Shown: positions 1 to 6,816 of the stretch, in pieces
Layout of the letters: every line of letters starts with the position of its first letter
How positions within the stretch are numbered: the stretch's first letter is position 1
Virus record (IMG/VR): IMGVR_UViG_3300035070_002626
Span: 62,001 to 126,000 of that record
Length of the DNA: 64,000 nucleotides
Strand: one strand, 5' to 3'
Source of the DNA: a virus
Position numbers and translations under genes: made by a program
The notes under the pieces: generated by a model
The model's input: only the letters and a program-made list of their open reading frames with translations
The model's database searches: none
What the model was told of the DNA's origin: nothing

Positions 1-110
1 ATGCCATTGTTGCCGACAAGCCCTTTGCGTTTAGCACAGTTATAACAGTATCTATACTTTGAATTAGTTCGATTACTGCAAAAAAACGCAGCACAAGTTT
101 TTTGACTCAT
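1..110 (-). CDS. Small Cys-rich protein, 3' end outside window
   Basis: The first 36 codons of a minus-strand gene are visible, starting at ATG 110 behind a good AGGAG site. The peptide has four cysteines (C6, C11, C22, C25) in a CX4C...CX2C arrangement followed by a basic AKRKG stretch, which suggests a small zinc-ribbon-like protein. The C-terminus lies beyond base 1, so neither length nor family can be judged. It is the last visible gene of the operon coming from the radical SAM gene. Confidence 0.6.
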   Translation of the reverse strand, partial: MSQKTCAAFFCSNRTNSKYRYCYNCAKRKGLVGNNG

Positions 111-124
111 TAAAAACTCCTATT

Positions 125-1186
125 TTATAATCCGGCAAACCATGTATCAGAAAAGTCTCTAACTTTAGCAAGTTCGATTTGTGCTGGTTCGTATTCAGGG
201 TGCACAGGACTAAACACATGATGGAAGTTGTATTCCTCAAGCGACCAAGAGCCCCACATTTGCAATTTAGAATATTCCACTATGTCTACATCAAATTCCT
301 TGCAAAAATAGTAAAATGGTTCTATTTCTTGATAATTTTGCTGTTGTAAAATCATCCTGGTATGTAATTTAAAACCTAATTCATGTTTCTTGTTTTGTAA
401 AAAATGCATTGCTTGTAGTAACTTTGGCCATTTCCCACCGCGGCGTATTTTTTCGTATGTGTCGGCTTGTGATGCATCAATACTTACAGTTATTTTGTTA
501 ATGTTATTAACTTTGTTTCCGAATCGATGCCAGTTTTGTTCGCACAGCAACCCATTTGTACCAAAGTCAAATTCTACATTGGGAAATTTATCAATATCAA
601 TTGAGTTTACAAAATCCATTAACATAGGACTAGCAAACACTTCACCTGCCCCGCCAAGTTCTATTTTTATTTTTTTATCTGTTGCGTCAGCAAACAAGTT
701 GTTAGAAAGAGTTTCGCCTAGCTTGCGCTGTTCTTCTTGTTTTGATAATGGAGTTTTTATAATATGACGTCGGCAGCTAGGACAACTTAGATTACAAGTT
801 TGGTCCCCATTGAAACTAATATGATGAGGCATTTCAAATTTTGATGGATCGTCGAATAGTTCTCTTATGTTCGGCGGCACTGACTTGATCTTGTTTAGCC
901 CGTTGTTAGCAATTACAGCACACCAATCTGCATCACAATAAACATAAGATCCATCAATGATACTTTGTCTAATTTTTTGTGCCAGTTCAGACGACAACAA
1001 TTCCTTTAGTGTGTTTTCTTTTAAATTTCCAATGGTAGTTGGCATCCATCGGTTACATCCACACATTCGAACATCGCCCTCTAGGGTAACCTCGATCATA
1101 ACAAATGGTGACAAACAGTACTTCCCTTGGTACTGTTTAGCCGGAAACATTTCAATCATACTTAACAGCCCGTACTGTGTTGGCAT
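125..1186 (-). CDS. Radical SAM protein with an N-terminal SPASM-like half
   Basis: A 353-residue radical SAM enzyme. The CxxxCxxC motif that binds the [4Fe-4S]/SAM cluster is C131, C135, C138 in NGDQTCNLSCPSC. Before it, residues 24-90 look like a SPASM auxiliary-cluster region: C24, a dG-V--C-C strand (C42, C44), the IGNLKENTLKELL stretch, then C84 and C89. SPASM normally follows the radical SAM core, so the order looks permuted. SPASM enzymes usually modify peptides or make cofactors; the substrate here is unknown. Start is uncertain: ATG 1186 gives the longest form, but ATG 1150 sits one base after the stop of the upstream 55-codon gene and would be translationally coupled. Phage radical SAM genes are common in marine myoviruses. 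Confidence 0.85.
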   Translation of the reverse strand: MPTQYGLLSMIEMFPAKQYQGKYCLSPFVMIEVTLEGDVRMCGCNRWMPTTIGNLKENTLKELLSSELAQKIRQSIIDGSYVYCDADWCAVIANNGLNKIKSVPPNIRELFDDPSKFEMPHHISFNGDQTCNLSCPSCRRHIIKTPLSKQEEQRKLGETLSNNLFADATDKKIKIELGGAGEVFASPMLMDFVNSIDIDKFPNVEFDFGTNGLLCEQNWHRFGNKVNNINKITVSIDASQADTYEKIRRGGKWPKLLQAMHFLQNKKHELGFKLHTRMILQQQNYQEIEPFYYFCKEFDVDIVEYSKLQMWGSWSLEEYNFHHVFSPVHPEYEPAQIELAKVRDFSDTWFAGL

Positions 1187-1319
1187 ATTTTCGTTTAATC
1201 TTTTTCACAGTGGGCTTGCTGCGAGAAATAACTGAACCTAATGGTGCCGAAACTGTGGCAATACTACCACTTGCTGTTCCGCCTGTACTTACATCTTCTA
1301 GTAACTCTCGAATCTTCAT
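1152..1319 (-). CDS. 55-aa protein with capsid-targeting-like N-terminus
   Basis: Starts at ATG 1319, overlapping the upstream stop as ATGA, and ends with TGA just before an in-frame ATG (1150) of the radical SAM gene. The N-terminus MKIRELLED resembles the T4 capsid targeting sequence (MK, hydrophobic run, then LxE). The rest is Ser/Gly/Thr-rich, then basic (KPTVKKIKRKY). No known domain is recognised. One of several genes in this cluster with this start; inferred to be a small head-packaged protein. Confidence 0.6.
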   Translation of the reverse strand: MKIRELLEDVSTGGTASGSIATVSAPLGSVISRSKPTVKKIKRKYANTVRAVKYD

Positions 1320-1603
1320 GATGCTAATATCTCAAATGTTTCATTATCTATTATAGATACCAGTCCTTCGGTGCACTTTAATCCACGTATTTTAAATTTG
1401 CCTTTGTCAAGTTTTTTTATGCGTATCTTGTAAATACCAGCAGGGGCATCAAGTTGCAACATCTCTGTTAAGTATTGCGGCCCACTCCATATATAATTGC
1501 GCTCGGTAAACATCTCGTCATTGACATATACTCTATATGCAGGCGGATTGGTTTGCCAATCACAATATAAATCAAATTCAATTTTAGTAAAATCTGTTGT
1601 CAT
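1316..1603 (-). CDS. Predicted beta-rich phage protein, unknown function
   Basis: 95 residues from ATG 1603, directly after the stop of the preceding gene (1605). The sequence alternates strands typical of a beta-sandwich (YRVYVNDEMFTERNYIW, IYKIRIKKLDKGKFKIRG) and resembles small ligand-binding or virion accessory proteins, but no family is assigned. A longer in-frame reading to 1756 would overlap the upstream gene by 150 bases and is disfavoured. Stop and next start overlap as ATGA. Confidence 0.6.
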   Translation of the reverse strand: MTTDFTKIEFDLYCDWQTNPPAYRVYVNDEMFTERNYIWSGPQYLTEMLQLDAPAGIYKIRIKKLDKGKFKIRGLKCTEGLVSIIDNETFEILAS

Positions 1604-1604
1604 A

Positions 1605-1952
1605 TTAGTAACGTGATTTTCTAGGGTATTTGTCTGCAAGTTTATCACGTTTGAGATTGGCAGAACTAAATGGATCATCCCAAGACGGAGGAAAAAAAGT
1701 ATCAACAAAATTATCAAATACATCTTGTGCACTTGCTGGTCTAGTCCGAGTATCAAATTGTTTGATAAGCAATCCAGCTGCTTTGCCTACACCTGCTTGT
1801 CCCTCACGAGACAGTTTTGCAGCTTGGGCAATAACTTCATCAGATACTTCGCCTTGTGGATCAATCTTTTTAAGATCTTTAATAGCTCTTGCAATAGCAG
1901 GCATTATATCTTCGGGGCCTCGATCTTCGTTGATTACTTCAAACATTTTCAT
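1605..1952 (-). CDS. 115-aa protein with capsid-targeting-like N-terminus
   Basis: Start ATG 1952 is preceded by AAGGAA and gives MKMFEVINEDRGPED. The first nine residues fit the pattern M-K-x-x-x-hydrophobic-I-N-E seen in neighbouring genes and in T4 internal proteins, with a possible prohead protease site after INE. The body is helical and charged (IARAIKDLKKID, VIAQAAKLSREGQAG), ending in an acidic and aromatic tail. No known domain. Likely a virion internal or core protein by context. Confidence 0.65.
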   Translation of the reverse strand: MKMFEVINEDRGPEDIMPAIARAIKDLKKIDPQGEVSDEVIAQAAKLSREGQAGVGKAAGLLIKQFDTRTRPASAQDVFDNFVDTFFPPSWDDPFSSANLKRDKLADKYPRKSRY

Positions 1953-1963
1953 ACTGTATTCCT

Positions 1964-2152
1964 TTATCTGCCTTGTGCGTAACTGTAACAGCCTTCGGTA
2001 AAACTGTTTGATGCACCAATTGGGCATTCTGATGTTGACTGTATGTTACGAGCTGCTGCCCATGCATATCCAGCTTTGTGGCCTGAACAATCTATTGTAC
2101 AACGATATCCTTTGTATGTCAAGTCTTCATTTACTATGTCATTTATTTTCAT
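1964..2152 (-). CDS. 62-aa Cys-containing protein with capsid-targeting-like N-terminus
   Basis: Starts MKINDIVNED at ATG 2152 with an upstream AGAGG. After the VNE motif comes a compact region with four cysteines and the segment CSGHKAGYAWA, then a serine- and glycine-rich tail (CYSYAQGR). Nearly the same N-terminus (MKINDVLNES) occurs at 3499, so the leader is shared while the bodies differ. No functional family recognised. Confidence 0.6.
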   Translation of the reverse strand: MKINDIVNEDLTYKGYRCTIDCSGHKAGYAWAAARNIQSTSECPIGASNSFTEGCYSYAQGR

Positions 2153-2261
2153 ATTTTTTAGCCTCTTGGTATTCTTTCCAATATGTATTACGCTCGTTAG
2201 TCGTTGCTCTACGTACTTCGTGTTCAAGCAGTTTTTTTACATAATGTTGTATGTCTACCAT
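2139..2261 (-). CDS. 40-aa basic helical peptide
   Basis: A short gene starting at ATG 2261 and overlapping the next start by 14 bases. The product is highly charged and helical (VKKLLEHEVRRATTNERN, WKEYQEAKKYEN). AGAAG lies upstream, and a T4-late-type box (AATAAATA, 2288-2295) is placed to give a leader of about 20 nt. Small size limits confidence; no family known. Confidence 0.45.
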   Translation of the reverse strand: MVDIQHYVKKLLEHEVRRATTNERNTYWKEYQEAKKYENK

Positions 2262-2287
2262 TTTTATTCACTTTTCTTCTATGTACG

Positions 2288-2295
2288 TATTTATT
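2288..2295 (-). promoter_or_regulatory. T4-like late promoter box AATAAATA
   Basis: Minus-strand AATAAATA followed by C. Predicted +1 near 2282, about 20 nt ahead of ATG 2261 with AGAAG between, so a normal leadered transcript for the 2261-110 gene cluster. Confidence 0.45.
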
Positions 2296-2896
2296 TAACC
2301 CAAGCACCTATACGTCCGTGAACATCTGGATAGTCACGATAAGTGTACCCTTCGGGCGGTGTTGTATCCTCGCCTTCCCAAACAGGGATAAAATGATTGA
2401 TATTACCGTCAAAGTCTTCGTTGCGTCTTAGGTGTACTTCAATTAGCTTGTTGCCTATAAACTCACAGTTCACCCATGGGTGATGTTCTACTAGTTCAGT
2501 TAGCAGTGTAGGAAATGCAAATGATTTGTCGTCTCTGCGCCAGTCGATCCACTTGGTAAATGTATCTTCAGGCTTGCGTCCTTGTACACACAACATTTGC
2601 TTGCTTTCAAAATAGTCTATACTATAATGATCGCCTTCGAAAAACTCACACCAAAAATGTCCCACTGGGAGATGCATTGTTTCTTGATCAAGCCAGATTT
2701 TTTGTGTACCTAGTCCAAGTCCTTGCATGTTAACACAAGGGCGCACAATATAAAAACCCGGATGCGGAACATCAAGTCCGACCGGGCCACAGTTATAATT
2801 TAGTTTACGTGCTAGTATAAGTTTATCCATTGCCCATATGTGATCTGGATTTATGTTTTGCCAAACAAAATCTTCTGCACTGTTTGGCGTGTACAT
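2291..2896 (-). CDS. Marine-phage conserved protein, possible ATP-grasp-like fold
   Basis: 201 residues from ATG 2896 behind AAAGGAAAAT. The segment PGFYIVRPCVNMQGLGLG resembles an ATP-grasp nucleotide-binding strand and glycine loop, and NKLIEVHLRRNEDF resembles the C-terminal metal/ATP-binding E-x-N/R strand of that fold. The conserved WCEFFEGDHYSIDYF lies between. This type of protein is frequent in T4-like marine phages without an assigned role. The ATP-grasp suggestion is a motif reading only. Confidence 0.7.
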   Translation of the reverse strand: MYTPNSAEDFVWQNINPDHIWAMDKLILARKLNYNCGPVGLDVPHPGFYIVRPCVNMQGLGLGTQKIWLDQETMHLPVGHFWCEFFEGDHYSIDYFESKQMLCVQGRKPEDTFTKWIDWRRDDKSFAFPTLLTELVEHHPWVNCEFIGNKLIEVHLRRNEDFDGNINHFIPVWEGEDTTPPEGYTYRDYPDVHGRIGAWVK

Positions 2897-2898
2897 TA

Positions 2899-3297
2899 TT
2901 ATTTTCCTTTGGTATTGCTTACATTCTTTGCTTTGCCTTTACGGTCTTTGTCAGGATCTTGCCTACGTTTTTTATTAACCGCGGTAGCTATAGCTTTCTT
3001 GCCGCCTTTAGCTCTTAGGCTTGCAGCTTTACTTTTACTGAGACACTTAGGCTTGCCCTCGCCTTCGCTGCTATCACCACATTTGCCAATACGTTCGCCT
3101 TTAGTATTGTAACGATCCCATCCGCCGCCTCCGGCTCCGCCTTTTTTACCTTTGCCAAACCACGCTTTGAGATCTTCTTCTACTTCTACTTCTTCGTTCT
3201 TAACACAGTTGGGCACACGTTTTCCAAACATGGTTTTCATACCATCTTTTTTGTAGCCTTTCCAACACTTCTCTGTGACAATTTCTTCTATAAGCAT
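2899..3297 (-). CDS. DUF5872-like basic protein with capsid-targeting-like N-terminus
   Basis: Start ATG 3297 gives MLIEEIVTEKCWKGYKKDG; a longer form to 3333 is unlikely. Residues 1-9 fit the targeting pattern with a VTE site. The C-terminal part, with WDRYNTKGERIGKCGD, KPKCLSKSKAA and the closing DPDKDRKGKAKNV, matches the DUF5872-type domain found in phages and giant viruses. It is strongly basic and Cys-containing, compatible with DNA contact. The 716-aa protein (3680-5830) has a related C-terminal module. Confidence 0.75.
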   Translation of the reverse strand: MLIEEIVTEKCWKGYKKDGMKTMFGKRVPNCVKNEEVEVEEDLKAWFGKGKKGGAGGGGWDRYNTKGERIGKCGDSSEGEGKPKCLSKSKAASLRAKGGKKAIATAVNKKRRQDPDKDRKGKAKNVSNTKGK

Positions 3298-3298
3298 G

Positions 3299-3499
3299 TT
3301 ACTTCTTCTTACTATTACCCCAATTAGCGGCACCCTTTTTGCGGCACTGTACTAACGCACCCGATGCATATGCACTTGGCCATACTTTATAACGTGATTT
3401 TACTTTGTGATAGCAAGCATCTTTCTCGCCAGCGGCTTCATCAAACTGTGCTTCTGTCATCATTTCTGTTGATTCATTTAAAACGTCATTGATTTTCAT
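3299..3499 (-). CDS. 66-aa DUF5872-related protein with capsid-targeting-like N-terminus
   Basis: Start ATG 3499 behind GAAGG. MKINDVLNES carries the LNE prohead-protease-like site. The remainder, CYHKVKSRYKVWPSAYASG followed by CRKKGAANWG, is a recurrent basic module in phage and giant-virus proteins, often next to DUF5872. Function unknown; inferred DNA-associated. It ends two bases before the ATG of the downstream DUF5872-like gene. Confidence 0.75.
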   Translation of the reverse strand: MKINDVLNESTEMMTEAQFDEAAGEKDACYHKVKSRYKVWPSAYASGALVQCRKKGAANWGNSKKK

Positions 3500-3680
3500 T
3501 TAGTATATCCTTCATTACGCTGGTTGCTGTATCAGTAAAGAGGCGGGGCGCAACTGCATGTATAACAAGAGCGGGTACTAACAACTGTAGTCTTACAGCA
3601 ATTTTGAGTGCATGGCCCATATGTTCTAAGCCAGTTTTGCCTGTTTCTTCTAAATGTAGTTTGCATTGTTTACTAAACAT
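3486..3680 (-). CDS. DUF6356-like membrane protein
   Basis: 64 residues from ATG 3680, which overlaps the stop of the 716-aa gene (TAATG). HLEETGKTGLEHMGHALKIA followed by a hydrophobic stretch (VRLQLLVPALVIHAVAPRLF) matches the small DUF6356 type, with one membrane-embedded helix pair. Its C-terminus MKDILNENQ mimics the targeting motif only because it overlaps the next gene in another frame. Confidence 0.65.
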   Translation of the reverse strand: MFSKQCKLHLEETGKTGLEHMGHALKIAVRLQLLVPALVIHAVAPRLFTDTATSVMKDILNENQ

Positions 3681-5830
3681 TATTTCTTTTTTCCACTCTT
3701 CATATTGGCACACCAGTGATACATCTTAGCTCGCTCGCCTGAATATTTCTTTGCACGAGCACGTAAATCAGTTACACTACCGTTGCAACTTGCACCTGCT
3801 GCTTTTACACGACCCGGTTTGCTTTTGCCTTTTACTTTACCGTCTGCAAAGTTTTCATCCATTTTGGCTAATTTTGCAGCAATAGCCATTTGTCTACGCT
3901 TTGCTTTACTTTTACCTTTGAATTGCGGAGCATCACTTTGGTAGAAATCATCAATAACATCACCCATTGGGGTACGCTTTGTAATCTTCTCATTAATGCT
4001 TTCTGTGAAAAATGGGCCACTAAGTTCTTGGTCATCCTGGCTTAACATTGCTTTGTTAATATCAGCAATAATGTCTGGAGTTAAATGTCTTGCACGGTTA
4101 ACAGTGTTACTGTTAAAAAATAAATGTACTTCAACAGGAATGTCGCCAAATACTTGTTGTATGGCAATCATTCTGCTGCGACCTTCATGCCCAATGATTT
4201 CTGCTGTACTGCCTTCTGTGTAACTAATAATAAGAAAAGGTGCTCCAATTGCACCACCATTTTTGATATGATCAACTACTTTATCAACTGCCGGAACACC
4301 ACGTCTGCTTTCTGCTAATTTCAAAAACACACTTGGTTTCATCTTAACACGCATGCCAAAATAGTCAACTTCTTGGTTGTTAGGAACAGCACCCCAACCT
4401 TCTTTGTTGTCTATATTTACATCTTCGTTAAATGCTGTATCTGTTGCAGTCTTTGCACTCTTACCGTCAGGATGCTTAGGATTGATACCTACAACTTCGC
4501 CATTGATTAAGTCTGAGATGTTTGATGCTTTGCCAATTCTATCTAATAGCTGATGTAGTTTGTCATTCGCATCGTAGTTACCACTTTCATAGCCACTCTT
4601 ACCACGAACTTCTGTACGCTTGCCAGTTGCGGTATCAGTAATGTTTAACACCATCATATCAGCATCACGTTCTAGTTGTAGCTTGTAACCTTCGTTAACA
4701 CTTTCATTAAGTTTGTATTCGTATGTATCAGTGCCTGTTTTTTCTAACCATTCAAACTTGTCGAAAAACTTCCGGTTAGTTACTTTATATACTGTCAACG
4801 GTAATTTGTTTTGATCTGCATATGATTTTATTGCATTCATAACTTTACCGCCTATGCCCGCACCTCGTTCTGACGTTGAGATTTGTGACATTAAGATTTT
4901 TTCTGGGCGATAACTCTTTGCTGCATCTAATAGTATATGTCCAAAGTCCCCTTTAAGCATATACGTGCCACCACCACCGATCATTTCTGTTGTTGACCAT
5001 GGGACCCCAACTTTACCCCAACTAGTCCAACTAGTTGCACCAATAGCTTTACCGATATGTTTGATTAATGGGTAATCATTATTTAATGGCCACCATTTCT
5101 TATCAAATTCGATATCTACGTATCCATTTCGGATAGCGTCAAATTCTTCTTTAGATACTTCGTTGACACTTTCATTAATGCTTTCTTCGTTTACGTTGCT
5201 AGATCTAATTGCATCATACTTTGCTTGTAAACTTTCTACTAACCCTAGATTATACGCCTTGTTAGCACTGGTGTTTTTAGCTGCTGTTGCATGCAGTAGT
5301 GGAGGACTGCCCTTTTTGTCAATCTTCATACCTAGTTTAGCAGCCTGGCGCTGTGTTTCACCTGGCTTAACGTCAACAGTGAGTGCACTACTAAATCGAG
5401 GATCTTTTGCTTGTGCTTTAGTTGGAATGTAGCCACTTGCTTCTTCAACTTTAGCTTTGGGAATATCGTTGCGATGTTCAAGTTCGCTAGCATCTACTAC
5501 AATTGCTGGCAAACTTTCAAGCCCAGCTTTTTTTGCAGCGGCAAATCTGTGGTGACCGTCAAGAATCATATAACCATCAGTGGTACGGGTTACAACAATA
5601 GGATCACCGTTCCACATGTTTGCTTTCATTTTAACAGCAATGCTTAAAACTTGATCTCCATGCTCTTTGGCATTCAACTTGTCTGTGGATTCAAATCCGT
5701 ATAACTGAGACAATGGTATATCTTTGTCAGCAGAACGCTTCATAAATTCATCAGGTATGTCGGCACCCCTGTAACCAGGGTTGTGCCATAATGTTATTTT
5801 TTCTTTAGATTCAAACCATGATGCTCGCAT
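3680..5830 (-). CDS. Multi-module protein: ParB-like, GNAT-like, second ParB-like and basic modules with protease-site linkers
   Basis: 716 residues in modules. About 1-125: ParB/sulfiredoxin-like nuclease fold (DPIVVTRTTDGYMILDGHHR, motif 90-98). About 131-200: a marine-phage module with TKAQAKDPRFSSALTVDVKP. About 225-365: GNAT-like acetyltransferase with the acetyl-CoA loop ERGAGIGGKVMNAI (321-334) and a C-terminal NRKFFDKF. About 480-580: second ParB-like domain (GHEGRSRMIAIQQVFGDIPV). About 611-716: basic KITKRTPMGDVIDDFY module and a DUF5872-related Cys/Lys tail. The modules are separated by short (I/L/V)NE-rich linkers (213-224, 374-380, 467-472, 611-614) that look like T4 gp21-type cleavage sites. 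A late box (CATAAATA) ends 5 nt before this ATG with no Shine-Dalgarno. Inferred: a head-packaged polyprotein cut into separate effectors. Confidence 0.8.
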   Translation of the reverse strand: MRASWFESKEKITLWHNPGYRGADIPDEFMKRSADKDIPLSQLYGFESTDKLNAKEHGDQVLSIAVKMKANMWNGDPIVVTRTTDGYMILDGHHRFAAAKKAGLESLPAIVVDASELEHRNDIPKAKVEEASGYIPTKAQAKDPRFSSALTVDVKPGETQRQAAKLGMKIDKKGSPPLLHATAAKNTSANKAYNLGLVESLQAKYDAIRSSNVNEESINESVNEVSKEEFDAIRNGYVDIEFDKKWWPLNNDYPLIKHIGKAIGATSWTSWGKVGVPWSTTEMIGGGGTYMLKGDFGHILLDAAKSYRPEKILMSQISTSERGAGIGGKVMNAIKSYADQNKLPLTVYKVTNRKFFDKFEWLEKTGTDTYEYKLNESVNEGYKLQLERDADMMVLNITDTATGKRTEVRGKSGYESGNYDANDKLHQLLDRIGKASNISDLINGEVVGINPKHPDGKSAKTATDTAFNEDVNIDNKEGWGAVPNNQEVDYFGMRVKMKPSVFLKLAESRRGVPAVDKVVDHIKNGGAIGAPFLIISYTEGSTAEIIGHEGRSRMIAIQQVFGDIPVEVHLFFNSNTVNRARHLTPDIIADINKAMLSQDDQELSGPFFTESINEKITKRTPMGDVIDDFYQSDAPQFKGKSKAKRRQMAIAAKLAKMDENFADGKVKGKSKPGRVKAAGASCNGSVTDLRARAKKYSGERAKMYHWCANMKSGKKK
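3989..4000 (-). other. Prohead-protease-like linker site (SINE, residues 611-614)
   Basis: TESINEK at the junction between the second ParB-like module and the basic C-terminal module matches the (L/I)xE rule of T4 gp21 protease. Confidence 0.45.
4415..4432 (-). other. Linker AFNEDVN (residues 467-472) before the second ParB-like module
   Basis: Short NE-containing linker at a predicted domain boundary. Weaker match to (L/I/V)xE than the other linkers because phenylalanine precedes NE. Confidence 0.3.
4691..4711 (-). other. Prohead-protease-like linker LNESVNE (residues 374-380)
   Basis: Two overlapping NE sites (LNE and VNE) at the end of the GNAT-like module, followed by a new beta-rich module. 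Confidence 0.45.
5159..5194 (-). other. Triple protease-like linker VNEESINESVNE (residues 213-224)
   Basis: Three (V/I)NE sites in twelve residues separate the N-terminal ParB-like region from the GNAT-like module. The same LNE/INE/VNE tripeptides end the N-terminal targeting sequences of neighbouring genes. Confidence 0.5.
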
Positions 5831-5835
5831 GTCAG

Positions 5836-5843
5836 TATTTATG
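5836..5843 (-). promoter_or_regulatory. Late promoter box CATAAATA, 5 nt before ATG
   Basis: CATAAATA-CTGAC-ATG(5830). With T4 geometry (box at -13 to -6) transcription would start at the A of the ATG. No Shine-Dalgarno is present. Confidence 0.55.
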
Positions 5844-5845
5844 CT

Positions 5846-6757
5846 TTAGCTAGCTTTCTTTTTTTGTTGGTTTTTAGCAAGAAGTCTAGCACCATTTGGT
5901 GCTGTTGGAGCTTGGCCTGGCAATTCGATAGTGCCTACGTCAGTAGCTTGTGCTTCCAATGGGCCATTGCGTTCTATCTCGGCTTGCAGTGCTTTAAAAA
6001 TGTTGCCTTGCTCGTTATGATCAAAAACAAAACTACCACTGTGTTGCAACAGCACACGCTTGTCGACCCACACTTCACCACCTAGATCACGCCAGTTTTC
6101 GCAGAATGTCCAGTCTTCGCTGTAGTAACGTCCTTCGCGAACATCAGTGTCAAAATAGGTTTTCATGTGTTTGTTTAGTGCAGGATCGAGGCCAATGTCA
6201 TTTTGAAAAGGAACAACTGACGGATGGTTGTCGAGTTTTTCAAACACATGACGCTTGATCAACAAAAAGCCTGTTCCTGTTTTACTTACTTCCTGAAGTC
6301 TTCCGTCATCTTCTGTTTTTGCACCTTCGAATCCATTCACGCACCATTTAACTGGTAGAGATTTAAGAGGATACATACCGCCAATAACATCTTTGTCTTG
6401 ATGCAACAACAGCAATAAGTGCCAAGGTTGCCAGCCAATGTCAGCATCAATAAACATCAAGTGTGTTGACTTTTCTGTATTGAGAAACTTTGCTGTCATG
6501 GTATTTCTGGCACGACTAATCAAACTTTCGTTTGTAAGTGTTTCAACAGTCCAATCTAGTCCAAGTTGCCTTGCTGTATTACTAAATCGAATAAAACTCA
6601 TAAAAGTAGATTCAGTTAGCATACCTCCATAACATGGCATACATATATGTACTTTTTGCTGCCGTAAAAAATCAATATTTACTTGCACTTTGTTGGGATC
6701 GACTGTTTCAACTTGAATATCGGTGTTGTTGTCTTCTACGTTGTTATCTTCGGCCAT
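5846..6757 (-). CDS. GT-A type glycosyltransferase-like protein
   Basis: 303 residues from ATG 6757 with GAGGAA upstream. The N-terminal 30 residues are acidic and Asn-rich. From residue 34 there is a GT-A-type fold: KVHICMPCYGGMLTES, the DAD metal/nucleotide-sugar motif (D104-D106 in MFIDADIGW), GTGFLLIKR, and SEDWTFCENW supplying the catalytic acidic pair. The sugar donor and acceptor are unknown; glycosylation of virion proteins or host surface is typical for such phage genes. The Lys/Ala-rich tail may be disordered. Homologues occur widely in T4-like cyanophages and pelagiphages. Confidence 0.8.
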   Translation of the reverse strand: MAEDNNVEDNNTDIQVETVDPNKVQVNIDFLRQQKVHICMPCYGGMLTESTFMSFIRFSNTARQLGLDWTVETLTNESLISRARNTMTAKFLNTEKSTHLMFIDADIGWQPWHLLLLLHQDKDVIGGMYPLKSLPVKWCVNGFEGAKTEDDGRLQEVSKTGTGFLLIKRHVFEKLDNHPSVVPFQNDIGLDPALNKHMKTYFDTDVREGRYYSEDWTFCENWRDLGGEVWVDKRVLLQHSGSFVFDHNEQGNIFKALQAEIERNGPLEAQATDVGTIELPGQAPTAPNGARLLAKNQQKKKAS

Positions 6758-6774
6758 TGGTTCCTCATGGGTTA

Positions 6775-6793
6775 TATTATATAGGTATTTAAC
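6775..6793 (-). promoter_or_regulatory. Late-type promoter, shared 17-mer with the endolysin promoter
   Basis: Minus-strand GTTAAATA (6786-6793) continues into CCTATATAATA. The 17 bases TAAATACCTATATAATA (6775-6791) are identical to those ahead of the endolysin gene (14226-14242). Predicted +1 near 6780, giving a 23-nt leader with GAGGAA. Confidence 0.5.
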
Positions 6794-6816
6794 GGAAGGT
6801 TGTAGGCAGTACTAAA

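Noticed and set aside
1604-1756. N-terminal extension with a hydrophobic helix for the 1316-1603 gene
   Set aside because: It lies inside the upstream gene in another frame; ATG 1603 right after that stop is more natural.
3486-3514. MKDILNENQ looking like another capsid-targeting leader
   Set aside because: It is the C-terminus of the DUF6356-like gene and arises from overlap with the next start in another frame.
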